Shown here: positions 1-10,400 of the stretch, piece after piece | Numbering within the stretch: position 1 is the first letter of the stretch | How the letters are laid out: every line of letters starts with the position of its first letter | DNA from: Saccoglossus kowalevskii | Taxonomy: Eukaryota; Hemichordata; Enteropneusta; Harrimaniidae | DNA length: 30,974 nucleotides | NCBI RefSeq assembly: GCF_000003605.2 | Contig: NW_003110477.1 | Span: 80,959 to 111,932, forward strand | Direction of reading: 5' to 3' | Program-made: the position numbers and the translations under genes | Notes under the pieces: model-generated | Told to the model about the DNA's origin: nothing | The model's input: only the letters and a program-made list of their open reading frames with translations | Database searches by the model: none

Positions 1-132
1 TTATAAATGTAACTCAAAACGATTATACAATAAAGGGGAATGGAGCAGACACAAACAGATCTGACGCACTAGATGGAATTAATTCACCACCAAATAAGTA
101 CTTTTATTTTGTTGAAAAAAATATTAACTTAC

Positions 133-375
133 TGACATCTTTTGTAGAGAACCATGGTGATATTGCCTCTGCAAGAATAACAGCAAAAGTACATTATTTA
201 AATATTAAAATGAAAGCCATGTGTTTGAAAAAAGCGTCGAGTAGGACTATTACAGCCCCGTCATTATTTATATTCGGTAAATATTTTATTGTAAACAAAC
301 CCTGTTAGGTCGAGGCAGTGTTGATCCTGTTGCTAATACAATAAGGGCAGTTGAGATATATACAGCAAGTAACAT
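133..375 (-). pseudogene. Gene A, partial: signal-peptide exon and linker exon of a third paralogue
   Basis: The signal-peptide exon at 375-301 (75 nt) encodes MLLAVYISTALIVLATGS and onward, closely matching gene B. The donor shifts to GTTTGT because one base of the AAG codon is lost, giving PNR in place of PKQ. The linker exon at 168-133 is 36 rather than 37 nt because its first G is missing after the acceptor. With the visible junctions the two exons do not join in the frame that gives the conserved EAxSPW..DV reading. The rest of the gene lies to the left of the window. It is a probable pseudogene, unless an unseen splice choice or sequencing error explains both losses. Confidence 0.55.
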
Positions 376-1016
376 CTAAAATACAATCAACAACAATGTC
401 ATTTCGAGACTAGATTTGGAATCCGTTGTTACAAAACACATAATAAATTACGCATAAAGACACCAAATATTGAGGTGATAATGTAATAGTCTAAAGTGAC
501 AATAGGCACGAGCTGTGTAATATTGCAGGATATAGCTCATACTAAATTAAAAGTTCAATATCTGAACAATAATGAGCGACCGGCCAAACCAAAATGGACG
601 AAAACTCATTTTGTGCGACATGTGCGAGGTGCGAAGAGTGCATATAAGGAACATAAATTGTGCTTGAGAACATTATGGGTTGGCAGAGAGTTCATTACTG
701 TTATTATTTTGTAGCGTTACCAATACCAGTGGATTTGCTGCCATTATAAATCGGAATATTTGGAATCTACAGTGTGCGGAACAGTTTCACAGTTACTGGC
801 TCTTGAATCTGAATAACATAATATGTTTTTCTGGAAATTGTGTGCACAATTTCATATGGCAAACCATGAAAGAAACTAGTTTTCATCTATCAAATATTTT
901 TGTAATAATATTAATCAGCTCGAAATATATGTTGTGTATATTAAATTTTGTGAAGCTAATTATAAAATAAAATACACATAAAAGTACATGGAATTACTAC
1001 ATCAATCATATCATAC
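376..1016 (-). other. Gene A first intron
   Basis: AT-rich sequence of about 640 bp between the 5' UTR exon and the signal-peptide exon. The part from about 915 to 1016 is homologous to 16320-16420 in gene B. The small plus-strand open frames here show no recognisable domain. Confidence 0.4.
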
Positions 1017-1160
1017 CTTATAACTGTAGAATAGAACAGGTTAGATAGTAAACTGGTGTGGTGTTGATTGAGTGTCCCAATACAGTCAAATGATGATGGA
1101 AGTAAAAGCAAAACTAGTCTTAATACATAACGTAGCATATGTCGATGACTTGTCAATCAC
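1017..1160 (-). promoter_or_regulatory. Gene A non-coding first exon and promoter region
   Basis: The donor AAG|GTATGATA lies at 1016-1009 on the minus strand. The block CATTTGACTGTATTGGGAC and its surroundings match gene B 16421-16555. A 5' UTR exon with proximal promoter is inferred from conservation between paralogues and from the acceptor-like AG directly before the gene A ATG at 375. Confidence 0.4.
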
Positions 1161-2590
1161 TGGTGACTATGTAAATGATACACTGTAAAACGATGAATAC
1201 GATAACTTGTAAAGGGTTTAAACCTGTTCTGTCAAAACAATGTTTGCAACGTGCTTGTAATGAAAAAATATAGCTTTTGTTGGTACACAGATGCTAAACA
1301 GACGTTCTGATACATTGTACTGTCAATTGAAACTAAGGTCACGAAAGGGTTTGTTAGATTATTGACCATGATCGCAACTACATGAACTGAGAGCAAATCA
1401 CAAATTTTAGTTCATACTGCCCGGAGTGTACTGCTCTTAAAAACAAATGAAGAATGAAGGACTACTTGTTAATGCAATTGATAGCCTGAAACTAAGATAT
1501 AAAATAAGTGTTGGCATAATATGCCTAGTATAAAGCATAATATAAAATAAGTAATTGCAGGTAAGAGTATTTTGTTTAAACCAATGTGTATGGAGAGACT
1601 GAGAATAGAAAACTGTATGCAAAGAGATTGGTTGGGGCAAATAAATCCGAATCATCAGAAATAAAACTCCACGAATTTATCAATCTATAATATAAGTGGA
1701 GGGACTATAACTAATGTTGTCACAGTGTCATATTACAAGTTACATTACAAATATTTAAATAGTGTAGCCGGTATCAGGGATGATATAAGTAGGATGTGTG
1801 TGATTTCGAGTATATTGTGTACATTTATTCATAACACCAATGCTGGAGAATTCCATGTGCTCGTGAAATAAAAATGTCAAACTACCTAACAAACTTGTTT
1901 ATAAGCACATTGGTAATTTACTGAGCGAGGCAAGCTTCAAACAGCCTAACATCTACGGATAATATGAAATGTGATTACGTCACGTTTTGTTTATATACTG
2001 GCGGTTAAACAATAAAGTTCCCACGGTATCTTCGTTGGTCTTAGTACATCACCATAATTTTTGATTTTGATAGATTAGATGTCATCCTCATTAAAATATT
2101 AGTTGTCAAACTACAGTATGCTTGCTCGATCTACCCTGTAGGCAGTGGCCGTTCACTATTTTGGGGTAGAGTGACTTGTCACTTTAATAAACTTCCTAAA
2201 GCAAGTTTGACACTTGCACTAGTCTGTGGCACGCATTGGCACTAGCCGTAAACTGGCGTGAAGTGTACATAAACCCGTCGCGACTGCGTGCCATATTGGG
2301 ACGAGAATTTTGAAATTTTAAAAATTGTGGTAACCACAACACCAATCAACACCACAAGAGGCGAATGGGCCAGCACAATATGCTTTAATCGAATTGATTG
2401 AATACATAAAATACTCAAAAAAACGTATCGAGAAATGCAGTGAGTTCTGTTCTGACTTAAAAGTGTTGACATGGTCGCTAAGGCGTCTGCGCATGTCCAC
2501 GGACATCGACAACAAAACAACGGTTCATGTAACAAAGCTAATTTATAAATTCGTAACGCATCTTAAAACGACCGGGCGGCGTTCTACCTT
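1161..2590. other. Upstream region of gene A, no gene seen
   Basis: AT-rich sequence upstream of gene A. From about 2130 it becomes less AT-rich, and this part may be 5' sequence of the LINE or its missing ORF1. No protein motif could be recognised in any frame. Confidence 0.3.
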
Positions 2591-2631
2591 AAACTAATGG
2601 CTTACGTAACCTTTGTTTTGCTATCTATACT

Positions 2632-3443
2632 GATGGCGAATCTGACTGTAACTTCTTTCAACATACGTTGTGGAATGGATGCACTTAAACGGTATGAACT
2701 TTTTATATATTTAAATATTGATTCGTCTGATGTTTTTTTACAAGAAACGCATACAACTCCTAATGATGAACCATAGTGGCGAATTATTTGGCGAGGTTTC
2801 GCTAAAGTTTCACATCTTGACTCGAATTTTGGAGGAGTTGCGATTTTATTCAATAAGCGTAGTAATGTTGATATTCTACAAACAAATGATATTGTGCCAG
2901 GCAGAGTGCTACACGTTCGAGCAAAATTCGGTGACTACATTTATAACCTCATCAATGTATATGCGGCAGTTAACCCAATGGAACACAGAGAAAACTTCAC
3001 ACAAATTAAGGTATTTCTCAGTAGAATCCATGATGACAATCCTGTAATCTTAGGCGGCTACTTTAACTGCACTACCAATTCCGCCCACGATAGACTTAAC
3101 GCAACTGAACTCGATCGCGCTAGTGCTGAACTTTTATTATCCATTATGAAACGACATAAACTCATAGATGCGTGGCGTCTTTTTCGATGGGGACAGGGTC
3201 AATTATACTTGGTCAAGAAACAACAGTGCAGGACGACTAGATCGTGTCTACATCCCTAAAAATCTGGCCACTCGGGTCCAACTTGTAAAAATCGGCACAG
3301 GTGTTAACTCCGACCACTCACCAGTGACGTTGAAACTGTCGCGTGCGTCAATAAATACTCGCAGTCCCATCTGGTGCCTGAATACTCAACAATTGGAAGA
3401 CGAACAATATCGGGAGTTAATAGCAGTTATATGGAAACAATGA
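2632..3443 (+). pseudogene. LINE endonuclease (EEP) region, broken
   Basis: The segment starts with MANLTVTSFNIRCG and contains LQETHTTPNDEP (catalytic Glu retained), then a TAG stop, then NVYAAVNP and LGGYFNC. The family motif is GGDFN, so the catalytic Asp is Tyr here. A frameshift near 3170-3190 moves into the frame with YTWSRNN, RLDRVY and SDHSPV, which keeps the catalytic His. A loss of nicking activity is inferred. Confidence 0.8.
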
Positions 3444-3829
3444 CAACAAGAGCAATGTAAATACGATTCGTTACAGACTTGGTGGGACATTGGTGAAGAT
3501 GAAAATCATTTTTTTTTCACAACAATACAGTAATTTCAGAAACTCAACACTTAAAGGAACTAAACATATTCTAGAAAACGAACTGTGTAATCTCGAGAAC
3601 AGCCGATCCACTGAAGCAAATGTAGAAACTCGCATCAAGGAAAAAAAGGAACTGTTAGAGAAACTGATTAAAACACGGGAGCAGGGCGCCATCGTGAGAT
3701 CGAGATTAAAACAACTCAATGGAAGCGATGTAGCAACGTCCTTTTTTTTCGAACTCGAACGTCATAAAGGGAGGAAAAAACTGAGTGTTAACTGGTCAAC
3801 TTACGGAAAACCCAACTGAAATTAGAAAA

Positions 3830-5560
3830 AAATAGTTAAAGATTTCTATTCACACCTGTATACGCCAGACTCAGTTTCTATAGAAGCGCAAACTAAACTT
3901 TTAGATGACTTACCTCAACTTAGTAATTTGAGTAGAGACAACATTGATATGGAAATACAATTTCATGAACTCACCATAGCTGTTAATAAATTGAATAGTA
4001 ATGCGTCGCCTGGTATTGATGGGCTACCGGGTGAGTTCTACAACACTTTCTGACCGTTAATCGGACGTGATTATTTTAAAGTATTTTTCTGCCTCTATTA
4101 ATGCAGGCAATTTACCACTATCTTGTCGCCGAGCTGTCTTGTCACTATTGCCTAAGAAGAGTAGTACAAACTTGATAAAAAACTGGAGACCAGTCTCATT
4201 TTTATGCAGTGACTACAAAATTCTTACTAAAGCTTTGTCTATGCGGCTGCGTGGTGTTCTTGGGAAAGTAATTCACAAAGATCTAAGTTATTCAATACCA
4301 GGTCGGAATATTTCTGATAACATTAATTTAATACGCGACGCAATTAGTTATGCCAATCAACAAAATATTCCACTCGCGATTCTTTCACTTGATCAGGAGA
4401 AAGCGTTCGGTCGCGTGCATCATAGTTCTTTACTGAATACGTTCGGATTTGGCGACTATTTTATTAAGTGCGTTAATGGCATTGTATACAAACACGCGAA
4501 GTTTAGTGAAAGTTAACGACGCCCTCACTTCGCCTCTTGAGTTCTATCGTGGTATACATTAGGGCTGTTCCCTGTCCGGACAACTTTACTCACTGTGTAT
4601 CGAACCGTTACTCAATACAATTCGTGATAAGAATGGAACACGTTGTCTTGAACTGCCAGGTCCTAGACAAATGAAATCACATTTATCCGTCTATGCAGAT
4701 GATGTTGATGTTTTTATTACGTGTGATAAGGATTTTGAAAGTTTGCTGCACTGGCTGAATACTTATGAACACGCTTTAAATGCTAGAATAAATATGCAGA
4801 AATCGGAAGGTCTCTGGACTGGTAGTTGGAAGTGGCGCAATGATCGACCGTTTGACATGCATTGGAATAAATAAGGGCTAAAGTTTGCGGTACGTATATC
4901 GGAAATTCTGCTGATTTTAACTATAATAACTGGAAAGATACTGTTAACGCCATTGTCTCTAAACTTGACCACTGGCATCAGTTTGCTCGAGCTTTATCGT
5001 ATCGTGGGCGGGTTCCGATTATTAATCAACTATGTGCGTCAAAACTATGGCATCGACTTATTAGTATGTCGCCCTCTATCGACGTACTTGACATGCTGCA
5101 GATTAAATTTAATGATTTCTTGTGGCAATGACGGCATTGGGTCCCACGAGACGTCATATACCAACCTGTTAAAGACGGGAAACAGGGTCTCGTGCACCTA
5201 GTATCGCGTGTTACTGCCTTTGGGCTACAGTTTCTCCAGCGTTACCTGTACTCTGAACTTGAACATCCAAGTTTTTGTTTTGCAGGCTTTAATCTCAAAC
5301 AAATCGGGAATTTGAATTACACTAAACAATTTTTTGCCATTAATTTCCTTGATATTCCTGTTAATACCTACTTGCCAGTCTTTTACCGTGACTTGTTTAA
5401 TGCATGTAAGTCTGTGTATTTCAACCGCCATTCAAAACCTACAGATATTCATGAGTACTTCACCGAGCCATGTTTAATAACCCGTTCGTTTCACACCCTG
5501 TTACTGAGCTCCCCTCTGACTTGGACTGCTTCTCGGAAGCAGGGTTAACTACAATTGTGG
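3830..5560 (+). pseudogene. LINE reverse transcriptase region, broken
   Basis: Motifs in order are SPGIDGLPGEFY (about 4002), NWRPVSFLCSDYKILTKAL (4178), SLDQEKAFGRVHH (4384), GCSLSGQLYSLCIEPLL (4563) and YADD (4692). In active elements the third motif reads AFDRV; here the first catalytic Asp is Gly. GIRQGC reads GIH-stop-GC. Frameshifts occur near 4060, 4510 and 4875. The sequence is most like Tx1-clade L1 elements by the SLDQEKAF and CPLSGQLY signatures, recalled from the family. Confidence 0.8.
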
Positions 5561-5838
5561 ATTTGATTGATCAAACTCACCGCCGTTGAAAATTGAAATT
5601 GCGCCCTCAGTGGCTATTTACTCCCGTCGGGTTTTGACATAAAAGTTAAATCTGATTCATAAAGGTATTTTACAAAGTTTTGAAGCTATGGCTCATTTGG
5701 AGTATTTCCGTGAGAAACCGAACCAGCAAAACCGCTTAAAGCAGTTAAACGTCATTTCACTTTACTCTGTAAAACAGAGGTAGAGAATGACGAATCAACT
5801 TGTCTTTACAAATTTGAGAAAGGCGCTATATATCAGTT

Positions 5839-6470
5839 TTGATTAAGACAATAGCTTTGAATAATGCGAGGTTGGACACAGTATGGAGAGATTATTCAGA
5901 TATACCCGCTGACATCAAACCAAATTTTAATTGTATTTACGATCCTCCCATTTACAAAAAAGAAGATGACATTCAATGGCGCCTACTTAAAGGGGCGATT
6001 TCTACAGGTCAGTTCATTCATGCAGCAGGGTACACCAGTAATGACAGTAATGAATGTCCTTTCTGTCGATAAATTCCAGACGATCTTACGCACTTCTTTC
6101 TTGAATGTCCGCGTCTTGACTCGGTTTTAAAGATTGTGATTGATCTTTCTAAACGCTTGACTGAGAGTGATAGTATTCCTGTATAGTGGTTTATTTTGGG
6201 ACCACTCCCTGAAAAGGGTTATAAACTACTTCAGCAGTTAATTATTTTTATTATTTATTAATTTATTAATTATTTTTTTAAAATTGTTATCTACACACCA
6301 CATTTTAATAGTTTTAATAGCCTTGCTCGTGCCGAACTATCTGACATTTTTCGTAGTAGGATTAAAAAATGTATTTTAATTTATTTTTTAAATAAATTGA
6401 ATCTATTTCAGAAATGTTGGTGCCATAACGAAGTTTTATGTAAAGTAATGACACTGAGTTACAGTATTTA
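5839..6470 (+). pseudogene. LINE C-terminal region with zinc-knuckle remnant
   Basis: The open stretch reads IQWRLLKGAISTG, then NECPFCR, a stop, and DDLTHFFLECPRL, a CxxC plus HxxxxC array typical of the C-terminus of these LINE proteins. Further on SLARAELSDIFRSRIKKC resembles the conserved tail. It is interrupted by stops at 6069 and 6184. Confidence 0.65.
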
Positions 6471-6590
6471 ATATAAAGAGCTGGTCGCTACTTCTTAGTA
6501 ATAAAAAGTGTAGAGTAATATTTCATATGTAAAATGTCTACAAGGTGCATTAAAGTTTATGTTAAAAATAAAATCTTTTTCTTCTTCTTC

Positions 6591-7289
6591 TTGTATGCAA
6601 ATTGTGGGAAATATTGCCAATAGATTGAACACGGGGAACGAGATACTTGAATAAAATGATCATTGAAGTAATGTTACGTATTCAGTAGGGTACGTATTAG
6701 ACATATATATGGAAGCTTCTTGTTTGACAAAACAACGTAAACAAATATCTCGTTATAAGTTGTTTTTAAAGAAATGATAAAATCCCATATAACTCTGCAA
6801 CTGTTATGGTCACAAGTTTTGTGTTGTGTGCATTGTATTCTTGCACGTGTTACAAATTACTATTGACATCGCTGTGTTATAATTAATACAGATGTACTGT
6901 TTTCCAATAGTGATACGCAGACACTTTTAAGTGCCGATACATATTAATCATATCGGGTCATAGTTCACTTTATGATTATTAGGGTTCCGAATGCATTGTT
7001 ATTTTAATCATCCGATCTCTCCCTGTCATTTTCTGACATTTTTGATTAAAACAATGGTGGTGAGTTTGGAGTTTTTTTTCCTATTTTTTTTAAAAAAGAA
7101 AATAAACCATTGTGGTAAACGATGAAGGTGTCAGTGTTCGGATGGATTCTAGTAGATGGTGTCAGAGTTCTAAAAACAGCATACATAACAATGTGTGCAT
7201 TGAGACTTTGAGCCATATAACTAAAAGTAGTTTTGGTTCGGCATGTTTTGGCATGAGATATTAAATACGAATAAATAAAATACATAGCA
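6591..7289. other. Spacer between the LINE and gene B, no gene seen
   Basis: AT-rich sequence between the LINE 3' end and the inferred end of gene B transcription. It contains short poly-T/poly-A stretches near 7075-7100 but no protein or RNA gene that I can support. Confidence 0.3.
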
Positions 7290-7455
7290 TCTTAATTTTC
7301 TCAAACTTTATTTTTTATACCACCCCGTATTGAATCACCCGAAAACTAAATACAGCGTTGGTTTTTTGCTGAGCACTGCATACTTTAGCGTCTACATCAT
7401 GCAAGTTCCGTCGTATTCTTCTTCTGAGAGCGTCTCATCAGACCATGCTTAGCAG
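7290..7455 (-). CDS. Gene B terminal exon: Ser-Cys-stop and 3' UTR
   Basis: The acceptor CCTATTTGCAG is followed by C TGC TAA, which with the phase-2 AG of the previous exon gives Ser-Cys-stop. The final cysteine probably pairs within the vWD domain. The rest is 3' UTR, with a polyadenylation signal AATAAA on the minus strand at 7312-7307, so the transcript should end near 7290. Gene C keeps the same arrangement (T TGC TGA at 24893-24887), which supports the tiny coding tail. Confidence 0.65.
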
Positions 7456-10400
7456 CTGCAAATAGGATAATCCAGAAAAATATTTTATTAATTTGAGTAA
7501 TTTTACAATTTTGAATCATTCCTGAACAGTATGTTCAGAAGTCTAAACTAAAAAATCAGGTTTACATAATTACCTGCCAGGAACGAGCCAGCTTTCTCCA
7601 AATTTGTTTACGTCATTAGTTAATTTCAGTGTTCCATCTGACACTCTCATTAGCATATCATTATCTGGATTGCCATCGGCGTTGCCCATTAATCCACAAA
7701 CTTTACCAAACATAGGTGCTTCAAGGGTTGGTGCCACGCGTCCTTTGCCATTCCACATTAAAGAGAATTTGGAGTCCATGGTAATTTTCACATATTCTGT
7801 ATACTTGTGAACTTTTAAATGGCCATTTCTCCAGGGAAATGGTTCGGTTATATTTCGGTTGTTCAACTGTCAATAACAAAAATCGCTATGTAATACAGGC
7901 ATGATAGTAAACTAAATATAGAAGGGAAAACCACTGTATAGTTAAACACAGGAAGACGCGTGCTGTTTTTCGTATAACAGCCACACTTATGACTATTATT
8001 CTATATTGATCTTGTCAATTACACTGTTCTATGCATGTAACAGCTGATATTCGCCCATTTGTCATTAAAACTTGCCAAATATACCCCAAAGCAGGTACTG
8101 ACTTGTAATACTGTATTGATGGTTTGAATACAGCTTTGTTAATTTTTTAAATATTTAAGGTAAACTTCTATTCACTTTTAAAGGACAATTAACAAAGCTT
8201 TAGGTTTCGAAGTGACAGACAATGAATAGAATAATGGTTATGGTTGCTACCGATGTGTAAATGAAAACAAAGAACTTCGTTGATTGGCAGAAATAAACAC
8301 AGCAGCTAAGTCAATAGGGGTATTATTACAAACAGTGTTATTAGTCTAGATAACACAAAAGACCCGAGGTGTGTTGTGAAGGCATAGGCCGAAACAAGAC
8401 TGCAGTATACCGTGGTGTTGCCAACTTACTAACATAAATCCTCATCAACAATTATTTGAATGTATTCTATTAAATGTGCATGTTACAATGAACAAACTTG
8501 TAAAACTACAAAAAATAACGCCCGGTTGTTGTCGGAATCTGATTTATAAGTAAAAGTAAATATGACAGAAAACTGTTGAATGAAATATAATCAGGGGATG
8601 ACAGATTGCCTGTTTATAAAATCTTTTGAAATTAGTTGAAAGGTGAAAGTTAGTTTGTTGAATTACATATCAAACCTTGTAATACAATGTACAGCATAGG
8701 GATTAATAACTAGAAAATAATATTTATGTAAATTTAACCAGCTGCTCGTTATTAAAACACATTCCAGTCATTTATTATTACAATGCCATACATGGTCTGT
8801 TTAGATTGTTTCAAATTTAGAAGAATATGAGAAGAATAATCAATACCCATAATTTCTAGCTTGTGTGAATGTAATATGTATTGATGTATGAATTTCATTA
8901 GAATTTAGGCATAGTACTCGGTTCGACATGGGGTTGCCACGAGGCGGCATGATCGGAAGACTAATTTGGTGCATATATATTTTGTATAATGTACAATTCA
9001 AAAGAAAAACAATGTAGAAAAAATATCGATGACAAAACAATCCAAAGAATTAACTTTAATTAGCAGAATTACGTATTGAAATTAGTTATTTAGTAATTGC
9101 AGTGGCAAATTATGTCCAACACAGCAGTTACATCATGTGCCGTATAATAATTCAAATGGGGGACATACATGGTGCAAATGAATTATATGATAGTATGTTT
9201 CAACCTACGCAATATCGTCAACTTATCCTTAGGAGAGAGATGAGCTTTAACTCATTGCAAGTTTAGATATAAATTACTATCATTGTCTATGAGTTTATTT
9301 TATAAGTTGACGGTATATGAAACACAGATACTTCTAGCCAGTGATAACGTTGATAAAATATACATATACATAGCAGCCAATGAGAAAATATTATTTCATG
9401 ACCAAGGCCTGTTATCTTTGGTTTGACAATATACAATTAACTTTACAATTCATTTTACTTACATACACATCCCTACCAAGGTTTGTTGTGACGGAATTTC
9501 CATCTGCATATACTGTCACTTCAGAAACACCAGTTTTGTTGGCGATTTCAACATAGCGATGTCTAACAGCAACGACAAATGTAGGCACATGAATGCACTC
9601 TTGAAATAACACATAAGAACAGCCATCATGTCCATCGAACTTGAATTTTTTTCCATCGAGTGTCTGGAATTGAGGATCGCCTAATTCTGCACTCCGGGAG
9701 TCTAAGGACAAATAACAAAATTAGTAGTTACGCATGCACCTTTATTACAAGCCCATAGTGTGTGTGTGGTCAGCTGGCAGCCTGATTTAAATGCTTACAC
9801 AAAAATATTATTGGCCAAAGGAAAACTAAATTCTTGGATATAAGAGAGTGTATTATTAAACATGTATGGTACAAGTACAAACTTTAAAACTTACCTTGTT
9901 TTATAGTATTTCGATATCCTGTAGATAGTATAAACAATTTCACAAATATGTTTAATATTTGGTTCACACATGCATTTTTCAGACTAAACAACTAAGATGT
10001 TTACAGGTTGTAGTGCGAGAAGGAATTCACTAAGTTAAAATAATGTTACGAACCATGTATCAATAAATACAACGTGGTCTATTGCTACTCTATATCAATG
10101 TCACGTCAGTCAATAAGGCAGTTACAATAGAATTACTATATTAATCGCATAGCATGAAATAATTACGCGTCAAAATACATATATAAACAATGTCTGGCAA
10201 TCCCTGAATTGCTAAAACAAAATATTGAACACTTTCACATAATAAAGGCTGATCATTGCGAATATTCACATTGTAAATGTTTGATATCATAATGCATTAA
10301 AGTGTTAAAAAAATAACCAGTTTGAAGATGTCTGTTTAGACAAACAGGGCATCTATATCACTAGAATATTCTATTTTGCTTTCATGCATCTAATATATAA

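Larger units (their letters stand above)
2590..6590 (+). mobile_element. Decayed non-LTR retrotransposon, Tx1/L1-like
   Basis: Reading across frames gives the ORF2 order of Tx1/L1-like LINEs. There is an AP-type endonuclease (2632-3400: SFNIRCG, LQETHTTP, SDHSPV) and a reverse transcriptase (about 3830-5100: SPGIDGLP, NWRPVSFLCSDYKILTKAL, PGRNISDN, YADD). A C-terminal zinc-knuckle-like CPFC..H....C follows at about 6054-6110, with a tail to about 6470. It is dead: TAG at 2774, TGA at 4051, TAG at 4560, plus many frameshifts. The 3' end has AATAAAATC then a short CTT repeat near 6590. No ORF1 is recognised and target-site duplications were not found, so the 5' limit is approximate. It lies between genes A and B on the opposite strand. 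Confidence 0.85.

Noticed and set aside
2242..2597. Open frames just before the LINE as a possible ORF1
   Set aside because: No coiled coil, RRM or zinc-knuckle pattern could be seen, so ORF1 is not claimed.
7604..7810. Plus-strand frame opposite vWD exon 6
   Set aside because: It is an antisense shadow of the conserved vWD coding exon. The same applies to 25016-25327.
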